This document shows positions 63,316-64,000 of a DNA stretch of 64,000 nt, one piece after another (the stretch's first letter is position 1; every line of letters begins with the position of its first letter). The translations under genes were made by a program, and so were the position numbers. The notes beneath the pieces are model-generated. The model worked only from the letters and a program-made list of their open reading frames with translations, did not search any database and was not told the origin of the DNA. The stretch lies in contig NZ_CP119989.1 of assembly GCF_029338555.1 (NCBI RefSeq), positions 496,001-560,000 of the forward strand. The letters are read 5' to 3'. Source of the DNA: Halobaculum marinum (GTDB lineage: Archaea > Halobacteriota > Halobacteria > Halobacteriales > Haloferacaceae).

Positions 63316-64000
63316 ATGCCCTCCGACCGCACCGCGCTCGTGCTCGTCTTCGTCGGCCTCCTCCTGCTCCCGGGGCCGGCGTACGCGTTCGCGCTCGACG
63401 CCGCCGACGGCCCCGAGCGGTACCGCTCCTCAGCGGGCTACGCGGCGACACCGATCGACTACGAGAACGACACGGTGCTCGCCGAGCAGTACGCGGCCTC
63501 GCTCACGTTCCGCCCCGAGTCGTTCCAGTACCGCCACGTTCGAGACGACTTCCGCGCACCTAACCGGACGCGCGAGGTGCTGGAGACGGCGATGGCGACT
63601 GGCTCCGCGACCGTCGACTCGGACGCGGTCGCCGCCGACGTGCGGCAACTCCGCCGGAACTACTCGTTCCTCTCGGCCGAGTACGACACCTACCACGCGT
63701 TCACGCTGGCCGACGGGGAGGTGACGACGACCGTCGCGAACGAGTCAGATGTCGCGGCGGCGGTCCGCGAGGAACTGGTGGTCTCCTACGACGACCTCTC
63801 GCCGGCCGAACAACAGACGTTCCGGAAGATCCGCAACGCCACCGAGTCCGACGACGCGTTCGCCTACCGCCCGTGGAACGACGAGCCGGTTCCCGACGAC
63901 CCCATCGTCGAGCGCGACGGCACGTACTACGCCGTCGAAGCCGTCTCACACACCGACGACTTCGGCTTCCCAGAGGGGACGTTCGTCGGGCTAGTCGCCA
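63316..64000 (+). CDS. Secreted protein of unknown function, partial
   Basis: The gene runs off the right edge; 228 codons are visible. Residues 1-25 (LVLVFVGLLLLPGPAYAFA) are a Sec-type signal peptide with a plausible cleavage after AYA. The mature part is rich in Asp, Glu, Tyr and Thr, with several potential glycosylation sites (NRT, NYS, NES, NAT). I recognise no domain. CACTTACAG near 63290 is a likely TATA element about 27 bases before the ATG. Confidence 0.7.
   Translation, partial: MPSDRTALVLVFVGLLLLPGPAYAFALDAADGPERYRSSAGYAATPIDYENDTVLAEQYAASLTFRPESFQYRHVRDDFRAPNRTREVLETAMATGSATVDSDAVAADVRQLRRNYSFLSAEYDTYHAFTLADGEVTTTVANESDVAAAVREELVVSYDDLSPAEQQTFRKIRNATESDDAFAYRPWNDEPVPDDPIVERDGTYYAVEAVSHTDDFGFPEGTFVGLVA

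Overview
The window is chromosomal DNA from a haloarchaeon (class Halobacteria). It is very GC-rich, its proteins are strongly acidic, and archaeal information-processing genes (PCNA, Orc1/Cdc6, thermosome, Rio1, aIF1A, a Dim2-type KH protein, an archaeal TyrRS) sit beside haloarchaeal hallmarks: a HalX response regulator, a fused double TatC, SHOCT and DUF302 proteins, and Tat lipoprotein signals. Many genes start with little or no leader behind an AT-rich TATA-like box, and operons are joined by ATGA/GTGA overlaps. No insertion sequence, integrase, CRISPR array or rRNA was seen. There is one tRNA gene.

Left part (1-15.2 kb): an M29-type aminopeptidase fragment, an NAD-type 6-phosphogluconate dehydrogenase, a membrane-anchored 2Fe-2S ferredoxin, tRNA-Arg(CCG), then a sugar locus. 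A TrmB-type regulator faces a seven-gene operon on the minus strand: solute-binding protein, two permeases, two ATPases (all Opp/Dpp type), a secreted GH81 endo-beta-1,3-glucanase and a cytoplasmic GH3 beta-glucosidase. Together they make a complete laminarin-type beta-1,3-glucan pathway: cut outside, import oligosaccharides, finish inside.

Middle (15.3-41 kb): mostly housekeeping genes. These include a DUF302-SHOCT pair, a DUF4397 protein with a charged repeat tail, a covalent-flavin oxidase, a thermosome subunit, a second lysine-free PCNA-like clamp, a Dim2/regulator/Rio1/aIF1A group, TyrRS, Orc1/Cdc6, a HalX regulator, a MutS-like ATPase, LarE, two divergent tatC genes, a queuosine/archaeosine-precursor transporter and RlmE. 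Two roughly 300-base spacers carry a dispersed intergenic repeat.

Right part (41-58.5 kb): the most distinctive region. A CopB-type copper ATPase with a SHOCT partner lies divergently from a permease carrying two YHS/TRASH metal-binding domains. Next to them is a nine-gene minus-strand cluster (coxG-M-S-L, an XdhC/CoxF-YHS fusion, coxD, coxE, a DUF364 gene and a second XdhC/CoxF), and facing away from it moeA-mocA. CoxL has the AYRCSFR loop that defines form I aerobic Mo-Cu carbon monoxide dehydrogenase. The region therefore encodes the enzyme, its molybdenum-cofactor supply and, by inference, a copper-handling and active-site maturation set.

The end (58.5-64 kb) holds an AbrB-like protein, a small winged-helix candidate, a solitary D12-class adenine methyltransferase next to the main PCNA gene, a membrane protein, an MFS exporter and a partial secreted protein.
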